Below are positions 16,680 to 25,836 of a stretch of DNA of 64,000 nt, one piece after another (within the stretch, counting starts at the first letter, position 1; each line of letters opens with the position of its first letter). The position numbers and the translations under genes are program-made. Below the pieces are notes generated by a model. That model worked only from the letters and a program-made list of their open reading frames with translations. It ran no database searches and was not told where the DNA came from. The stretch comes from Candidatus Eiseniibacteriota bacterium (GTDB lineage: Bacteria; Orphanbacterota; Orphanbacteria; Orphanbacterales; Orphanbacteraceae), in assembly GCA_029262235.1 (NCBI GenBank), contig JAJCZU010000004.1:372001-436000 (forward strand). The letters are read 5' to 3'.

Positions 16680-16837
16680 GATAACCCTCCGTGCTGGCCC
16701 GGATTGTAAGGGAAAAGGGCGGGCGCATGGAAATCCTATCTTACGGTGCACGGCCGTCTGCGGTCGTAGTATGATCGTCGCATGCGAGCCGCCGTCGGAC
16801 GGGTCGGGGCGATTGCGTGCGAGGGGGCGTCTGGACC

Positions 16838-18100
16838 GTGGTCATCAACAAGCGGAAAGTCCGCGCGGACATCCTGCTCTACACGTCGTCTCAGTTTCTG
16901 TACAAGCTCGTCGGCTACGGCGTTCTGATGATGCTGACGCGGCACCTGAGCCAGGACCGCATGGGCGAATTCTTCCTCGCCGCCTCGCTGGCCGGCGTCA
17001 CGGCCATGCTGGCCGAACTCGGCACGAACTCGTACATGACACGCTCCCTTGCCTCCCGCGCCGACGAGCGTGTCACGATCTTTTCCGAAGTCATCTCGTT
17101 TCAGATCCCGCTCATGCTGGTTCTGTTCGCCATTCTGAACGGGGCGGTCTGGTTCATCAAGCCGCACATTCTGGGCATTCTGGCGCTCACCTCCGTTTAC
17201 ATCATTCTGGAGCAGATCTACCTGGCGTTCGGCGCGCTCTTCGTCGGCATGCATCGCGTTTCGTACAACGTGATCTGCGGGGTCGCCGCCAAGCTGTTTC
17301 TGATCGTGCTCGTCGCCGTGGCCGTGAACCGTCAGTTCACGCTGAACGGCATCCTTCTCTGCTACATCACGGCAAACCTCGTTCTACTCGGAATCGCTCT
17401 CTATCTTTCGCGGCGCGTGATTCGCGGCGTTCGTTTTCAGTGGGAACCGAAGGAAGTGCGCCGCTTCGTCGGGATCGCGCTCAGCTTCTTCGGAATCGGC
17501 CTGCTCGGGACGATTCATTTCAGCGCCGACACGCTGATGCTCGGCACTCTGTCGACGCTCGTGGCCGTCGCGACCTACGAGACGGCATTCAAGCTGCTCG
17601 AAGCGGCGCGGTTCGTCATTCGCGCCGTGTATACGATCTACTTCCCGGTGTTCGCCACACTGGCTCAGCACGAGAAATGGGACGACGTAAGACGTCAGCT
17701 TAATCGCCTTCTCGCGCTTGCCGGCGGGGGCGGACTTCTCCTGAGCGTGTTCGTCTTCTTTACCGCGCACTGGATCATTCCGTTCATCTTCGGGCCGCAG
17801 TACTCCGCATCGGTACCGGTCCTGATCATTCTGTATATCTGCCTGCCGGTCTTCTATGTTTCGCAGATCGGGTCTCTCGTCGCCAACGCGCTCGGGTTCG
17901 AGCGCCAGAACCTGATCATCACGACATCGGCCGTCGTATTGAATATCGTGCTGAACCTGATCGTGATTCCGCGCTACGGTCCGATCGGCGCGGCATGGAC
18001 GACCGTGATCTCCCACACGTATCTTGCCGTCGTGCTCGCCTTCACGGCGTATCGCAAACTCGGCGAGCGGTCCCGCATCGCCGCCGGGACAGGCGTCTAG
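16838..18100 (+). CDS. Polysaccharide/oligosaccharide flippase (Wzx/MATE-like)
   Basis: 420 residues from GTG 16838, 10 nt after GAGGGGG; an in-frame GTG at 16817 is less well placed. About twelve to fourteen membrane helices form two related halves. The N-terminal part is typical of polysaccharide_synt proteins (LYTSSQFLYKLVGYGVLMM, then RHLSQDRMGEFFLAASL). The C-terminal portion IIVLNLIVIP-R-YGPIGAAW is the standard second-half signature. It should flip lipid-linked glycan units across the inner membrane. The next gene starts 1 nt after the stop codon, so flippase and glycosyltransferase fusion are coupled. Confidence 0.88.
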   Translation: MVINKRKVRADILLYTSSQFLYKLVGYGVLMMLTRHLSQDRMGEFFLAASLAGVTAMLAELGTNSYMTRSLASRADERVTIFSEVISFQIPLMLVLFAILNGAVWFIKPHILGILALTSVYIILEQIYLAFGALFVGMHRVSYNVICGVAAKLFLIVLVAVAVNRQFTLNGILLCYITANLVLLGIALYLSRRVIRGVRFQWEPKEVRRFVGIALSFFGIGLLGTIHFSADTLMLGTLSTLVAVATYETAFKLLEAARFVIRAVYTIYFPVFATLAQHEKWDDVRRQLNRLLALAGGGGLLLSVFVFFTAHWIIPFIFGPQYSASVPVLIILYICLPVFYVSQIGSLVANALGFERQNLIITTSAVVLNIVLNLIVIPRYGPIGAAWTTVISHTYLAVVLAFTAYRKLGERSRIAAGTGV

Positions 18101-18101
18101 C

Positions 18102-20477
18102 GTGTTCGGCAAACAGACCCTGCGCCGGTTCATTCTCGCGACTTCCGTACCGCCGCTCCTGAACCTCTATCGTGGCTACTATTCGTTCGTGACGATGCTT
18201 GCGCTTCGCCTGTTCCGCACGTTTCCCGAAGTCAAAGCCGTGTATCTTCGCCGCGGGGGCGGAAGCGGTAAAATCTTTCCGCTCATCAGCGACCTCGACT
18301 TCGCGGTCTTCGTCGAGGAACTCGGCGAACAGCGCCGCCGGGAACTCGTTCGGCGCTACAAGGAGCTCGGGCGACGAACGACCGTTCTCGATCACTTTCT
18401 CGAACTCTACGACGTCCGCACGTTTGCGAACCTCTATCAGCGAAGCCGCCGCCAGTACCGGTTCATGGAAGGGCGCGCGACGTGGAAGCTGCTGTACGGC
18501 GAACCGTTCATGCAGACACTCCCCGCGCTATCGCTGGAGCAGATGCAGCCCGGGTTCTATCGGGAGCTCAAGATCTGGTGGACCGTGTTCGTATGGCGCC
18601 AGGTACAGAAAGGGCGCTACTACGACGAGCCGACCTCGCGGAATTCGCTCTGTTTCAAGGCCACGGCCGAAATCCTGAAAATGGAACTCGGGTTGTTTCA
18701 CGGCCGTCTGATCTATTCGAAGGACGAGGCGCTGGCGCAATCGACACCGTTCCTCGACGCGACCGAAGCCGCGCACGTTGCGAACGTGCGGAAGATCGGG
18801 CGGCGACACTATCGCGGGGGGAGCGCGGCACTCGCGGGCGAAACGCTGCACTTTCTGATGGAGCGGTTCGACCGCGTTGCGGCGAGATTCAGCGATCATC
18901 CGCTGGGCCGCGCACCGGACCGGGCCGGGCTCGACGCGCCCGCGGTCGTGACCGAACCCGCAGCGGGTGTGAGCGGGGAGGGGGGCGCACTGCGCGCGCG
19001 CGCGGATCGCATCGTGGCCCATGTGCGCGCGTCCTGGGGGGATACGTATCGAGGGGCGGCTCTCGTTACGGGCTTCTACTTCGAGATGGGGGAGAGGGCC
19101 CTCGTCCTCGCGGTCGATCCCGCGCGCCCGCCTTCGATCGAGCAACTGCGCGCACTCTACGAACGGCACCTGGCCAATGGCGCCCGCACGAACGCTCCCC
19201 CGACAGACACCGGCGGTGAGGAACGCGAAGAGACGGCCCTTCGACTCTACGTGCTCCTCCGCCGCGTCGCTCTTCAGATCGATGTCGACTACTACGCACG
19301 CGGATGGCAATCGGTGCTGCTCCCCGAAAGCAACCCGGACGTGTTCACGCTTCTGGCGCATCCGGAGTCGTGGATCGACGGCGCGCCGGACGCGTCTTCG
19401 GAGCCGGGCCGCGCGCAGCCGAATGCGCCGGGATACCCGTGGACCGCTCTTGCGGGGAATTTCGTGGACGAGGAACGCGACGAGAGCCGGGAGCAACTGC
19501 GAGGAGCAACGCCGGCGCAGGCCGGGAACGGGGCCATCCGCGCTGCCGCGTGGAGTCTGCTTCGCTACGAAGTCATGCGGGCAGGAACCCGTGCGGGAAC
19601 TGCACTCGTTCCGCTGACGAAGAGTGCGCTGCTCAGAGCGGCGTCTCAGTGCGGGCTCGGTCCTGTCGTCACGATCCTGATGCCGTGTCGCGATGCCGAC
19701 CCTGCGCTTTTTCGCAGGGCGATCGCTTCCGTACTCTCGCAGACCGACGCAGCCTGGCGCCTGATCGTGATCGACGACGGAAGTGAAGACGCCGGGACGC
19801 GCGCGGAACTGGACGCGCTCCGGGATACGCGCGATCCGCGCATTCGCGTCGCGCCGAGCGAGGCGCGCATGGTGACGGGCGCTCTCAATACGGGCATGCG
19901 CCTGGCCGACACTCCGTTCGTCTGCATGTTTCATTGCGACGATCTTCTCGCGCTTCACGCACTTTCCGTTCTACGCCGGGAAATCGAAAACAGCCCGGCC
20001 GTCGATTATTTTCATTCGTCACGTGTTCATATCGACGAGCACGACGCCCCGCTCGACGAACCGTATGAGGCGCGCGAGTCGTTCACGCTGGACGACTTCA
20101 AGGCACACGGCCCCGTGAAGCACCTGCACTGCTGGCGCGTGGGCAAAGCAATCGAAGCCGGGGGGATGGACGAGACGCTCGGGCCGCACGGCGCCGACGA
20201 TTACGACTTCCCCTGGACGATGATGGAGGCGGGCGCGCGTTTCCAGGCGATCCGCGAGTGCCTCTACTATTATCGCGACCGAGGGGCGCAGAAACGCCTG
20301 ACGACACATGTGCCGCTCGATACGCAGGTGGGCGAGCTCGTGAAGATCTTCCGGAAGCACGGCATGACGGAACAGGAAATCGAAGACCAGATCAGAATAC
20401 GGCGCGCGGGGTATCTGCAGCAGGCGCTCTACAAAACGGACGCGGATGTGCCCCCGGGCGGAACCGGCACGAGCTGA
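18102..20477 (+). CDS. Nucleotidyltransferase-fold protein fused to a family-2 glycosyltransferase
   Basis: 791 residues from GTG 18102, one base after the flippase stop. The N terminus (about 1-110) has a nucleotidyltransferase-like motif: YLRRGGGSG at 48-56, then SDLDFAVF with D64 and D66, recalling the G-S...D-x-D site of polymerase-beta-type enzymes. Residues up to about 500 are an uncharacterised helical region shared with the gene at 26999-28657 (for example WQSVLLPESNPDVF). From about 520 to 760 there is a GT2 domain: VTILMPCRDADPALFRRAI, VIDDGSED, CMFHCDD for the metal site and GADDYDFPW for the late acidic motif. I infer a bifunctional enzyme of surface-glycan assembly. The pairing is unfamiliar to me. 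The 3' end overlaps the convergent propeller gene by 49 bp. Confidence 0.75.
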   Translation: MFGKQTLRRFILATSVPPLLNLYRGYYSFVTMLALRLFRTFPEVKAVYLRRGGGSGKIFPLISDLDFAVFVEELGEQRRRELVRRYKELGRRTTVLDHFLELYDVRTFANLYQRSRRQYRFMEGRATWKLLYGEPFMQTLPALSLEQMQPGFYRELKIWWTVFVWRQVQKGRYYDEPTSRNSLCFKATAEILKMELGLFHGRLIYSKDEALAQSTPFLDATEAAHVANVRKIGRRHYRGGSAALAGETLHFLMERFDRVAARFSDHPLGRAPDRAGLDAPAVVTEPAAGVSGEGGALRARADRIVAHVRASWGDTYRGAALVTGFYFEMGERALVLAVDPARPPSIEQLRALYERHLANGARTNAPPTDTGGEEREETALRLYVLLRRVALQIDVDYYARGWQSVLLPESNPDVFTLLAHPESWIDGAPDASSEPGRAQPNAPGYPWTALAGNFVDEERDESREQLRGATPAQAGNGAIRAAAWSLLRYEVMRAGTRAGTALVPLTKSALLRAASQCGLGPVVTILMPCRDADPALFRRAIASVLSQTDAAWRLIVIDDGSEDAGTRAELDALRDTRDPRIRVAPSEARMVTGALNTGMRLADTPFVCMFHCDDLLALHALSVLRREIENSPAVDYFHSSRVHIDEHDAPLDEPYEARESFTLDDFKAHGPVKHLHCWRVGKAIEAGGMDETLGPHGADDYDFPWTMMEAGARFQAIRECLYYYRDRGAQKRLTTHVPLDTQVGELVKIFRKHGMTEQEIEDQIRIRRAGYLQQALYKTDADVPPGGTGTS

Positions 20478-21805
20478 ACGAGGCGCGCGCCGTTTCTGTT
20501 CAGCGTGTGGTAGCAGTAGTAAAGGCGTCCTTCGCGATCGAACACCCCGTTGCCGGATATCCAGGAGCCCATCGGAAGGTTCGGAAACCGCCCCGCAATT
20601 CGTTTCTCCCCCGTCGCAATGTCGAACGTGTACAGTTTCGCGCTGCTCCCTTCGGACGTGCGCGCAGCGTTCCCGCCGGCGGAGGCAGTCTTCTCCGAAC
20701 GACGCGCGCGCGCTTCGAGCAGCGAGAGCCGCCATCGCGCGAGGGCCGCCTTGAGCTTCGGGGAGACGAGCGTCAGTGTCTTCATGGTCGCGCGCAGGAA
20801 CGGGTGCTCGCTGTTCACGCGGGAGGGAATCGTGTAGAGCGTTTTCTCGTCCGGTGAAAGCGCAATTCCGTGCACGGCCGTTACACGCGTTCCGCGTTTC
20901 CATTCCGCGTCCGTGAGCAGGTTGCCGAGATCGCGCAGGCGGTTTTCGGCCGTTTCGAACGCGTACAGGTTGCCGCGCAGGTCGACGAGGTAAACAACCG
21001 AACCGTCCTTCTTCGAGGCCATGCCGCAGAGATAACCCGTGCGTAACGAGTTTCTGTGTTTCGTGCGGGAGATTGCGCCGGTCGCCAGGTCGAGTGAGAG
21101 CAGGTGAAAGTTGTCTCTCTCGTAGGCGAAGAATACGCGTTCCTGCTTCGTGGCGATGATCTCGCGCGCGATATTCACGGTCCGGTCGCTGCGGTACTCG
21201 GGCGCCCCGTCATAGCGGCGCGTGTCGCCCGTTTTGAGGTCGTGCACGACAATGTCGCCGTGGGGGAACGTGAACGCAACGAGCTTGTCGTGCCCGGGCA
21301 TGACCGTGAGCGCCGCGATCGATTCGTTCTTCGCGGCAACGCCGCCGGGCGCCGATTTTGTGACGTCTTCGAATGATTCCGTTTCGATATCGTAAGCAAA
21401 GATATGGGCGCCGCGATGGAGGGGGAGGTCGTCGTAAATCGTGCGGTACGGCTGCATGGGATCGGCGAAGTTGTGCGTCGCGAAGTACATTTTGCCGGCG
21501 TGTTCGAGAAACGAAACGTGGATCTTCGCGATGGCCTCTTCACGTGGCCAGTGTTCGTTCGGCCCGAGGTTGTCGCAGCGCGCCGCGATTGCGCGCGCCG
21601 TCGCAAGCAGCGTACGTTCGCCCGTGTTCGTGTCGTAGCGAAAAACCGCCACGTCCTGCGGATCGCGGTCGTCCTGCGCCGCGAAGTAAACGCGTCCTTT
21701 GTGGTCGATGCCGATTCCGCCCGCGCATTCGTCGAGGTGAGCGCCGGGAGGTTTGATGTCGCCAAAGTCGATGAGGCGGGCTTCGAAGTCTGCCATACGG
21801 TTCAA
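20429..21805 (-). CDS. Beta-propeller-like protein of unknown function in the glycan region
   Basis: 458 residues if the TTG at 21805 is used; an ATG at 21796 is equally possible and neither has a clear Shine-Dalgarno sequence. The sequence is a series of short beta-rich units such as GIDHKGRVYFAAQDD, HAGKMYFATH, AKNESIAALTVMPGHDKLVA, KKDGSVVYLVDLRGNLYAFE and GVFDREGRLYYCYHTL, suggesting a six- or seven-bladed propeller of the WD40-like or lyase type. There is no signal peptide, so it is probably cytoplasmic. A low-complexity Arg/Ala/Ser stretch near residues 365-390 interrupts one blade. It starts 7 bp after the stop of the upstream GT2 gene, in the same direction, so both act in one transcript. 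No catalytic motif is recognised. Confidence 0.65.
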   Translation of the reverse strand: MNRMADFEARLIDFGDIKPPGAHLDECAGGIGIDHKGRVYFAAQDDRDPQDVAVFRYDTNTGERTLLATARAIAARCDNLGPNEHWPREEAIAKIHVSFLEHAGKMYFATHNFADPMQPYRTIYDDLPLHRGAHIFAYDIETESFEDVTKSAPGGVAAKNESIAALTVMPGHDKLVAFTFPHGDIVVHDLKTGDTRRYDGAPEYRSDRTVNIAREIIATKQERVFFAYERDNFHLLSLDLATGAISRTKHRNSLRTGYLCGMASKKDGSVVYLVDLRGNLYAFETAENRLRDLGNLLTDAEWKRGTRVTAVHGIALSPDEKTLYTIPSRVNSEHPFLRATMKTLTLVSPKLKAALARWRLSLLEARARRSEKTASAGGNAARTSEGSSAKLYTFDIATGEKRIAGRFPNLPMGSWISGNGVFDREGRLYYCYHTLNRNGARLVQLVPVPPGGTSASVL

Positions 21806-21812
21806 GAACGCC

Positions 21813-22616
21813 CTACCCGCGCTGCAGTTTTTCCACTTCGCGGGCGGCGTCGAATCCCTTCAGCTTCGTGATCGCGAACAGGCGGTTCTCGTGTCCGTGC
21901 TGCTCCATGAACGCGCGGAGGAAACGAAAGTCTTCGGTCTCTTCGTACCCGACGTGCGCACACTTTTCGAGCTTGTTGAACACGCCGTGGCAGAATGCGA
22001 TGAGAGCGAGGTCCGCCATGGGGTGCGCGCTCTTCTTCAGGCCGTGAAGGACGCCCTGAAATTCGTCGTATGAGTTTCGATTCCGCACGGCGGATCCCAT
22101 GACGGAAAATTTCCCGTAGACATATTTCGGGTCGTCGTAGTGCGGGCGATGGCACCCGAGTACGTCGGCCGCGTGCCCGTGGTCCGGACCCTCCCGGCTC
22201 GCGAATGAAATCCAGCTCCCCTCCTCGCGCATCTTCGTGATGCGGTCGGAGTCGGATGTCACGGAATCGCCGAAAGGAGAGCGTTTCAGATTCGCGGTCC
22301 GGTAAAGCTTGACGGCCTGGATCGTCCCGAGGATCTCGTCGTCCAGATAACCGATGGCAACGCCCGTCCTCTCGGTCATCGCGCTCCGCAACGTGGCGAG
22401 GCAGTCGGGATCGAGAATCATGTCCGCGTCGCACTGCACGAGAAACGGTGTTCGTACGCGCCGGATTCCCTTGTTCATGGCGGCGACGAAGGGCGATACG
22501 TTTTTGATGACGACGATATCGACGGGCGGCATCGACTGTCGTTTCAGCGCGGCGAGGCAATCCGAAAGCGTCCGTTCGCCGATCGTCGGAACGACCGCTG
22601 TAATATCTGACCTCAT
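21813..22616 (-). CDS. Family-2 glycosyltransferase
   Basis: 267 residues from ATG 22616, with GGAG 7 nt upstream; a longer frame to 22766 would overlap the divergent purU start. A GT-A fold begins at the N terminus (ITAVVPTIGERTLSDCLAAL), then VDIVVIKN and the metal-binding region LVQCDADMIL. The C-terminal half is unusual, with the segment EGSWISFASREGPDHGHAAD and many aromatic and His residues. It probably adds a sugar in surface-glycan synthesis; donor and acceptor are unknown. It is followed immediately by the propeller gene. Confidence 0.75.
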   Translation of the reverse strand: MRSDITAVVPTIGERTLSDCLAALKRQSMPPVDIVVIKNVSPFVAAMNKGIRRVRTPFLVQCDADMILDPDCLATLRSAMTERTGVAIGYLDDEILGTIQAVKLYRTANLKRSPFGDSVTSDSDRITKMREEGSWISFASREGPDHGHAADVLGCHRPHYDDPKYVYGKFSVMGSAVRNRNSYDEFQGVLHGLKKSAHPMADLALIAFCHGVFNKLEKCAHVGYEETEDFRFLRAFMEQHGHENRLFAITKLKGFDAAREVEKLQRG

Positions 22617-22765
22617 GGAAAAGCTCCGATGTTCGATCTGGTCAAGGTTTGGCAATAACGAGTAAGCCTCTATTTTATCAGATCGGCACGAATGGGTGGG
22701 GACGTTACTGACGCCGGAATCGCCCATGATGGTAGAATGGACGTCCGAGGAAAGGAGCGTTCGCA

Positions 22766-23629
22766 TTGACCCAGGATCGCAAAGTTTATGTTCTCACGGT
22801 GGAGTGCCCGGACCGGCCGGGGATCGTGGCGAAGACCTCCACGTTCCTCTACGAGGCGGGGGCCAGCATCGACGAGGCCGCCCAGTTCGGGGACCCGGAC
22901 ACGCAGCGGTTCTTTGCCCGCGTCGTGTTCTCCTTCGGCGGGGAGCACGATCTCGACGCGATCCGGGAGGGGATGGCGGCGGTCGCCGCGCCGTTCGACA
23001 TGATCTGGACCGTTTCGCCGACCGATGTTCCGATGAAGCTGCTGATCGCGGTTTCCCGCTTCGGCCACTGCCTGAACGACCTGCTGCATCGCTGGCGAGC
23101 CGGGTCGCTTCCGGTCGATATTGCCGCCGTGATTTCGAATCACGACGATATGCGAAGCCTCGTCGAGTGGCACGGAATCCCGTATCACCATCTGCCTGTC
23201 ACGAAGAGCACGAAAGCGGCGCAGGAACAGAAGCTGCTCGCGCTCGTCGACTCGCTCGATATCGATCTCGTGGTGCTGGCGCGGTATATGCAGATCCTGA
23301 CGCCGGCAACCTGCGCGGCGCTTTCTCGCAAGTGCATCAATATTCATCATTCGTTTCTGCCGAGCTTCAAAGGCGCGCGCCCGTATCACGCCGCGCACGA
23401 CAAGGGCGTCAAGCTGATCGGGGCTACGGCGCATTACGTGACGTCCGACCTCGATGAAGGGCCGATCATCGAGCAGGACGTGAAGCGTGTTTCGCACGCG
23501 CATACGCCGCATAAAATGGTGGAGATCGGGCGCGATATCGAATCGGTGGTGCTCGCCCGCGCTGTTCGCTGGCATGCCGAGCGGCGTGTCTTCATCGACG
23601 AAAACAAGACCGTGGTCTTTACGCCCTGA
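22766..23629 (+). CDS. purU: Formyltetrahydrofolate deformylase
   Basis: 287 residues from TTG 22766, 8 nt after AAAGGAG. An N-terminal ACT domain (residues about 5-85, VECPDRPGIVAKTSTFLYEA) is followed by the formyltransferase/hydrolase domain with the catalytic region CINIHHSFLPSFKGARPY and TAHYVTSDLDEGPII. Length and layout match PurU, which hydrolyses 10-formyl-THF to formate and THF and so balances one-carbon units for purine synthesis. It is unlinked to purEK (14 kb away) and sits between two glycan-related minus-strand genes. Confidence 0.95.
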   Translation: MTQDRKVYVLTVECPDRPGIVAKTSTFLYEAGASIDEAAQFGDPDTQRFFARVVFSFGGEHDLDAIREGMAAVAAPFDMIWTVSPTDVPMKLLIAVSRFGHCLNDLLHRWRAGSLPVDIAAVISNHDDMRSLVEWHGIPYHHLPVTKSTKAAQEQKLLALVDSLDIDLVVLARYMQILTPATCAALSRKCINIHHSFLPSFKGARPYHAAHDKGVKLIGATAHYVTSDLDEGPIIEQDVKRVSHAHTPHKMVEIGRDIESVVLARAVRWHAERRVFIDENKTVVFTP

Positions 23630-23665
23630 TCCCCGCCCTGCCCCCCGACCTGCCCCCCGACCTGA

Positions 23666-24601
23666 TTACGGCCGAATCCCGGGGCGGACCCCGCGTGTGG
23701 TCGTTTTTACGCGATACACCGACGTCTCGGCCGTGATGTAGAGCGTGTTGCCCTCTTCGTCTCCCCAGGCGCAGTTCGACGGCTTCTCGGGCATCACCAC
23801 CGTTCCCCGCTTTTCGCCCCCGGGCCCCAGCACCCATAGGCCGCGCGCGCCCGTACACCAGATTCGCCCTTCGACGTCGAGCTTCATGCCGTCCGGCGCG
23901 CCCGGCGCCCGCACGTTCATGTCATGAAAGAGGCCGCCGCGGTCCGTGAGCGAGTTGTCGTCGTTCACACGAAACGATCGAATGTGGCGGCGCGACCGGC
24001 TGGAATCGTCGACGTAGAGAACGCGCTCGTCGGGTGAGAATCCAAGCCCGTTCGGCTTCGCGAAGTCGTGAACGACGGGTTCGGGCGGACCGCCTTCCGG
24101 TGGAATGCGAAATACGCCCTGGAACGGCAGCTCCTGCTCTTCCGGTCGAATCCCGTACGGCGGGTCCGTGAACCAGATTGCGCCGCCGGAATGAACGACC
24201 ACGTCGTTCGGGCTGTTCAGGCGCTTGCCGTTGTATGCGTCGGCGAGCACCGTGATCGTGCCGTCGCGCTCCGTACGCGTGACACGCCGCGATCCGTGTT
24301 CGCACGCGATCAGGCGACCCTGCCCGTCGAGCGTCAGCCCGTTCGCATGATAGCTCGGCTCGCGAAAAATCGCCGGCGCGCGTCCCGGTTCCAGTCGATA
24401 GATCCGGCCCGCGGGAATGTCGGTGAAGAGAAGTGCGTGTTCGTCCGGAAGCCAGACGGGTCCTTCGGTGAATTGAAATCCCGTGGCGAGACGTTCGACA
24501 CGAAACTGCGCAGGAAAAAGCGCGCGGAAATCGGGGGCGTTGCTTTCGAGCCGGCCGTTTCGAAGCAGGAAGCGACGAAGCCTGCGTTTCAACCCCGCCA
24601 T
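23666..24601 (-). CDS. SMP-30/gluconolactonase/LRE-family protein
   Basis: 311 residues from ATG 24601, preceded by GAGGAGG. A six-bladed SMP-30 propeller: FQFTEGPVWLPDEHALLFTD supplies the first metal-site Glu, then LNSPNDVVVHSGGAIWFTDP with the central Asn, and PNGLGFSPDERVLYVDDSS with the catalytic-site Asp. The family hydrolyses sugar lactones or related esters with a divalent metal. There is no signal peptide; a short basic N terminus (MAGLKRRLRRFLLR) precedes the propeller. It is the last gene of the long minus-strand operon, 13 bp after the Gfo/Idh/MocA gene, which could produce the lactone that this enzyme opens. Confidence 0.85.
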   Translation of the reverse strand: MAGLKRRLRRFLLRNGRLESNAPDFRALFPAQFRVERLATGFQFTEGPVWLPDEHALLFTDIPAGRIYRLEPGRAPAIFREPSYHANGLTLDGQGRLIACEHGSRRVTRTERDGTITVLADAYNGKRLNSPNDVVVHSGGAIWFTDPPYGIRPEEQELPFQGVFRIPPEGGPPEPVVHDFAKPNGLGFSPDERVLYVDDSSRSRRHIRSFRVNDDNSLTDRGGLFHDMNVRAPGAPDGMKLDVEGRIWCTGARGLWVLGPGGEKRGTVVMPEKPSNCAWGDEEGNTLYITAETSVYRVKTTTRGVRPGIRP

Positions 24602-24614
24602 GGCGCCTCCTCTT

Positions 24615-25829
24615 TCATCCGCGGAACCGGCGCATCTGCGTGCGCCCCGATACCAGTTCGTCCATGAGCTGTGCGTCTTCGGTGCGGTCGACGGGGAAGG
24701 CCACGGCGCGCCCCCGTATCGCCGACAGATAAATGGCGCGCACGAATTCGAGCGTGCCGCGCGCGTCCTCGCCGGTGATGATCGGATCGCCCCCCGTTCG
24801 AATCGCATGCGCGAAACTTTGCAGCAGAACCGCGAGGCCGTGCGGTTTCAGCCCGCGCACGAGACCGAACCGTTCGAGCAGCTTCTTCCATTTCGGCGGG
24901 TCTCCCACGAGGGGCACGGGCGACCATTGTACGTGCGGCTGCCCGGTGAGGCCGCCGATGCCGGCCGGGGCGGGGGGAGCGTGCGTGTCGAACCGCCCGA
25001 GCAGTACGTGGTCTTTGTGGTCGAACGTGAGGCTCTGCGTGTCGGGAATCTCGATCATGCCGCGCTCGCCGATGATCTGGCGAACGACATGCGACTGCGG
25101 ACGGTTGACGCTCGCCGTGATCGTAGCAAGCGCGCCCCCTTCAAACAGCACGGAGGCGCTCATGATGTCCTCGGTTTCCGCATCGTGCTTCTGGTTCACT
25201 GCCAGCGCGCTCACTTCAACCGGTGCGCCGATCAGCCAGGTGAGCACATTCAGGTCGTGGCTCAGGCTGTGCATTGTGACGCCGCCCCCCGCGTCCTTCC
25301 AGTTCTGGCGCCAGGGATAATGGGAGTAGTATTTCTCGTCCCGGTGCTGGGCCCATGTCCACAGAATCTGGCGGGGCCTGCCGATCGCGCCGTCTTCGAT
25401 CAGCTTCTTCGTCGTCCGGTGCAGGCGGTGCACGCGATACTGGTGGCCCACGGTCAGCACCCGCTTTTTCGCGCGTGCTGTTTCGACCACGCGATCCGCG
25501 TCGGCCAGTGTGAGCGCGATGGGCTTTTCGAGAAAGACGTGAAGGCCGGCTTCCATGCACTCGATGGCCATATGCGCGTGGAGCAGGCTCGGAGTCGCGA
25601 TCGCCACGGAGTCGAGCCGGCCCGAAGCCAGCATGTCACGCCAGTCCGCGAACGGTGCGGCGCCGTACATCGTGGCGGCCTTCTCGATCCGGGCCGGGTC
25701 GCTGTCGGCCACGCCGACGAGCGTGACATCGGGAGACGCGGCCGCGATCCGGCAGTGGACGCCCCCGATCCCGCCGACTCCGATCACCCCGTGCCGCAGA
25801 AGCGGTCCCTGTTCATTGCCTCGCATCAT
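24615..25829 (-). CDS. Gfo/Idh/MocA-family oxidoreductase
   Basis: 404 residues from ATG 25829 (ATG 25826 is equivalent). The N-terminal Rossmann fold has GVIGVGGIGGVHCRIAA. The family's NAD-site and catalytic motif EKPIALTLADADRVV contains the conserved E-K-P. The C-terminal domain carries GGGVTMHSLSHDLNVLTWL, in which the His/Asp cluster is the likely catalytic site. It oxidises or reduces a sugar or inositol-like ring with NAD(P). It sits within the glycan operon, 7 bp after the split GT2 genes and before an SMP-30 lactonase, so a nucleotide-sugar or free-sugar modification is plausible. Confidence 0.88.
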   Translation of the reverse strand: MMRGNEQGPLLRHGVIGVGGIGGVHCRIAAASPDVTLVGVADSDPARIEKAATMYGAAPFADWRDMLASGRLDSVAIATPSLLHAHMAIECMEAGLHVFLEKPIALTLADADRVVETARAKKRVLTVGHQYRVHRLHRTTKKLIEDGAIGRPRQILWTWAQHRDEKYYSHYPWRQNWKDAGGGVTMHSLSHDLNVLTWLIGAPVEVSALAVNQKHDAETEDIMSASVLFEGGALATITASVNRPQSHVVRQIIGERGMIEIPDTQSLTFDHKDHVLLGRFDTHAPPAPAGIGGLTGQPHVQWSPVPLVGDPPKWKKLLERFGLVRGLKPHGLAVLLQSFAHAIRTGGDPIITGEDARGTLEFVRAIYLSAIRGRAVAFPVDRTEDAQLMDELVSGRTQMRRFRG

Positions 25830-25836
25830 TTTTCGC

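Noticed and set aside
23630-23664. C-rich short repeat between purU and the SMP-30 gene
   Set aside because: Two copies of a 12- to 13-bp C-rich unit between convergent genes, with no hairpin or T run; probably slippage in a spacer.
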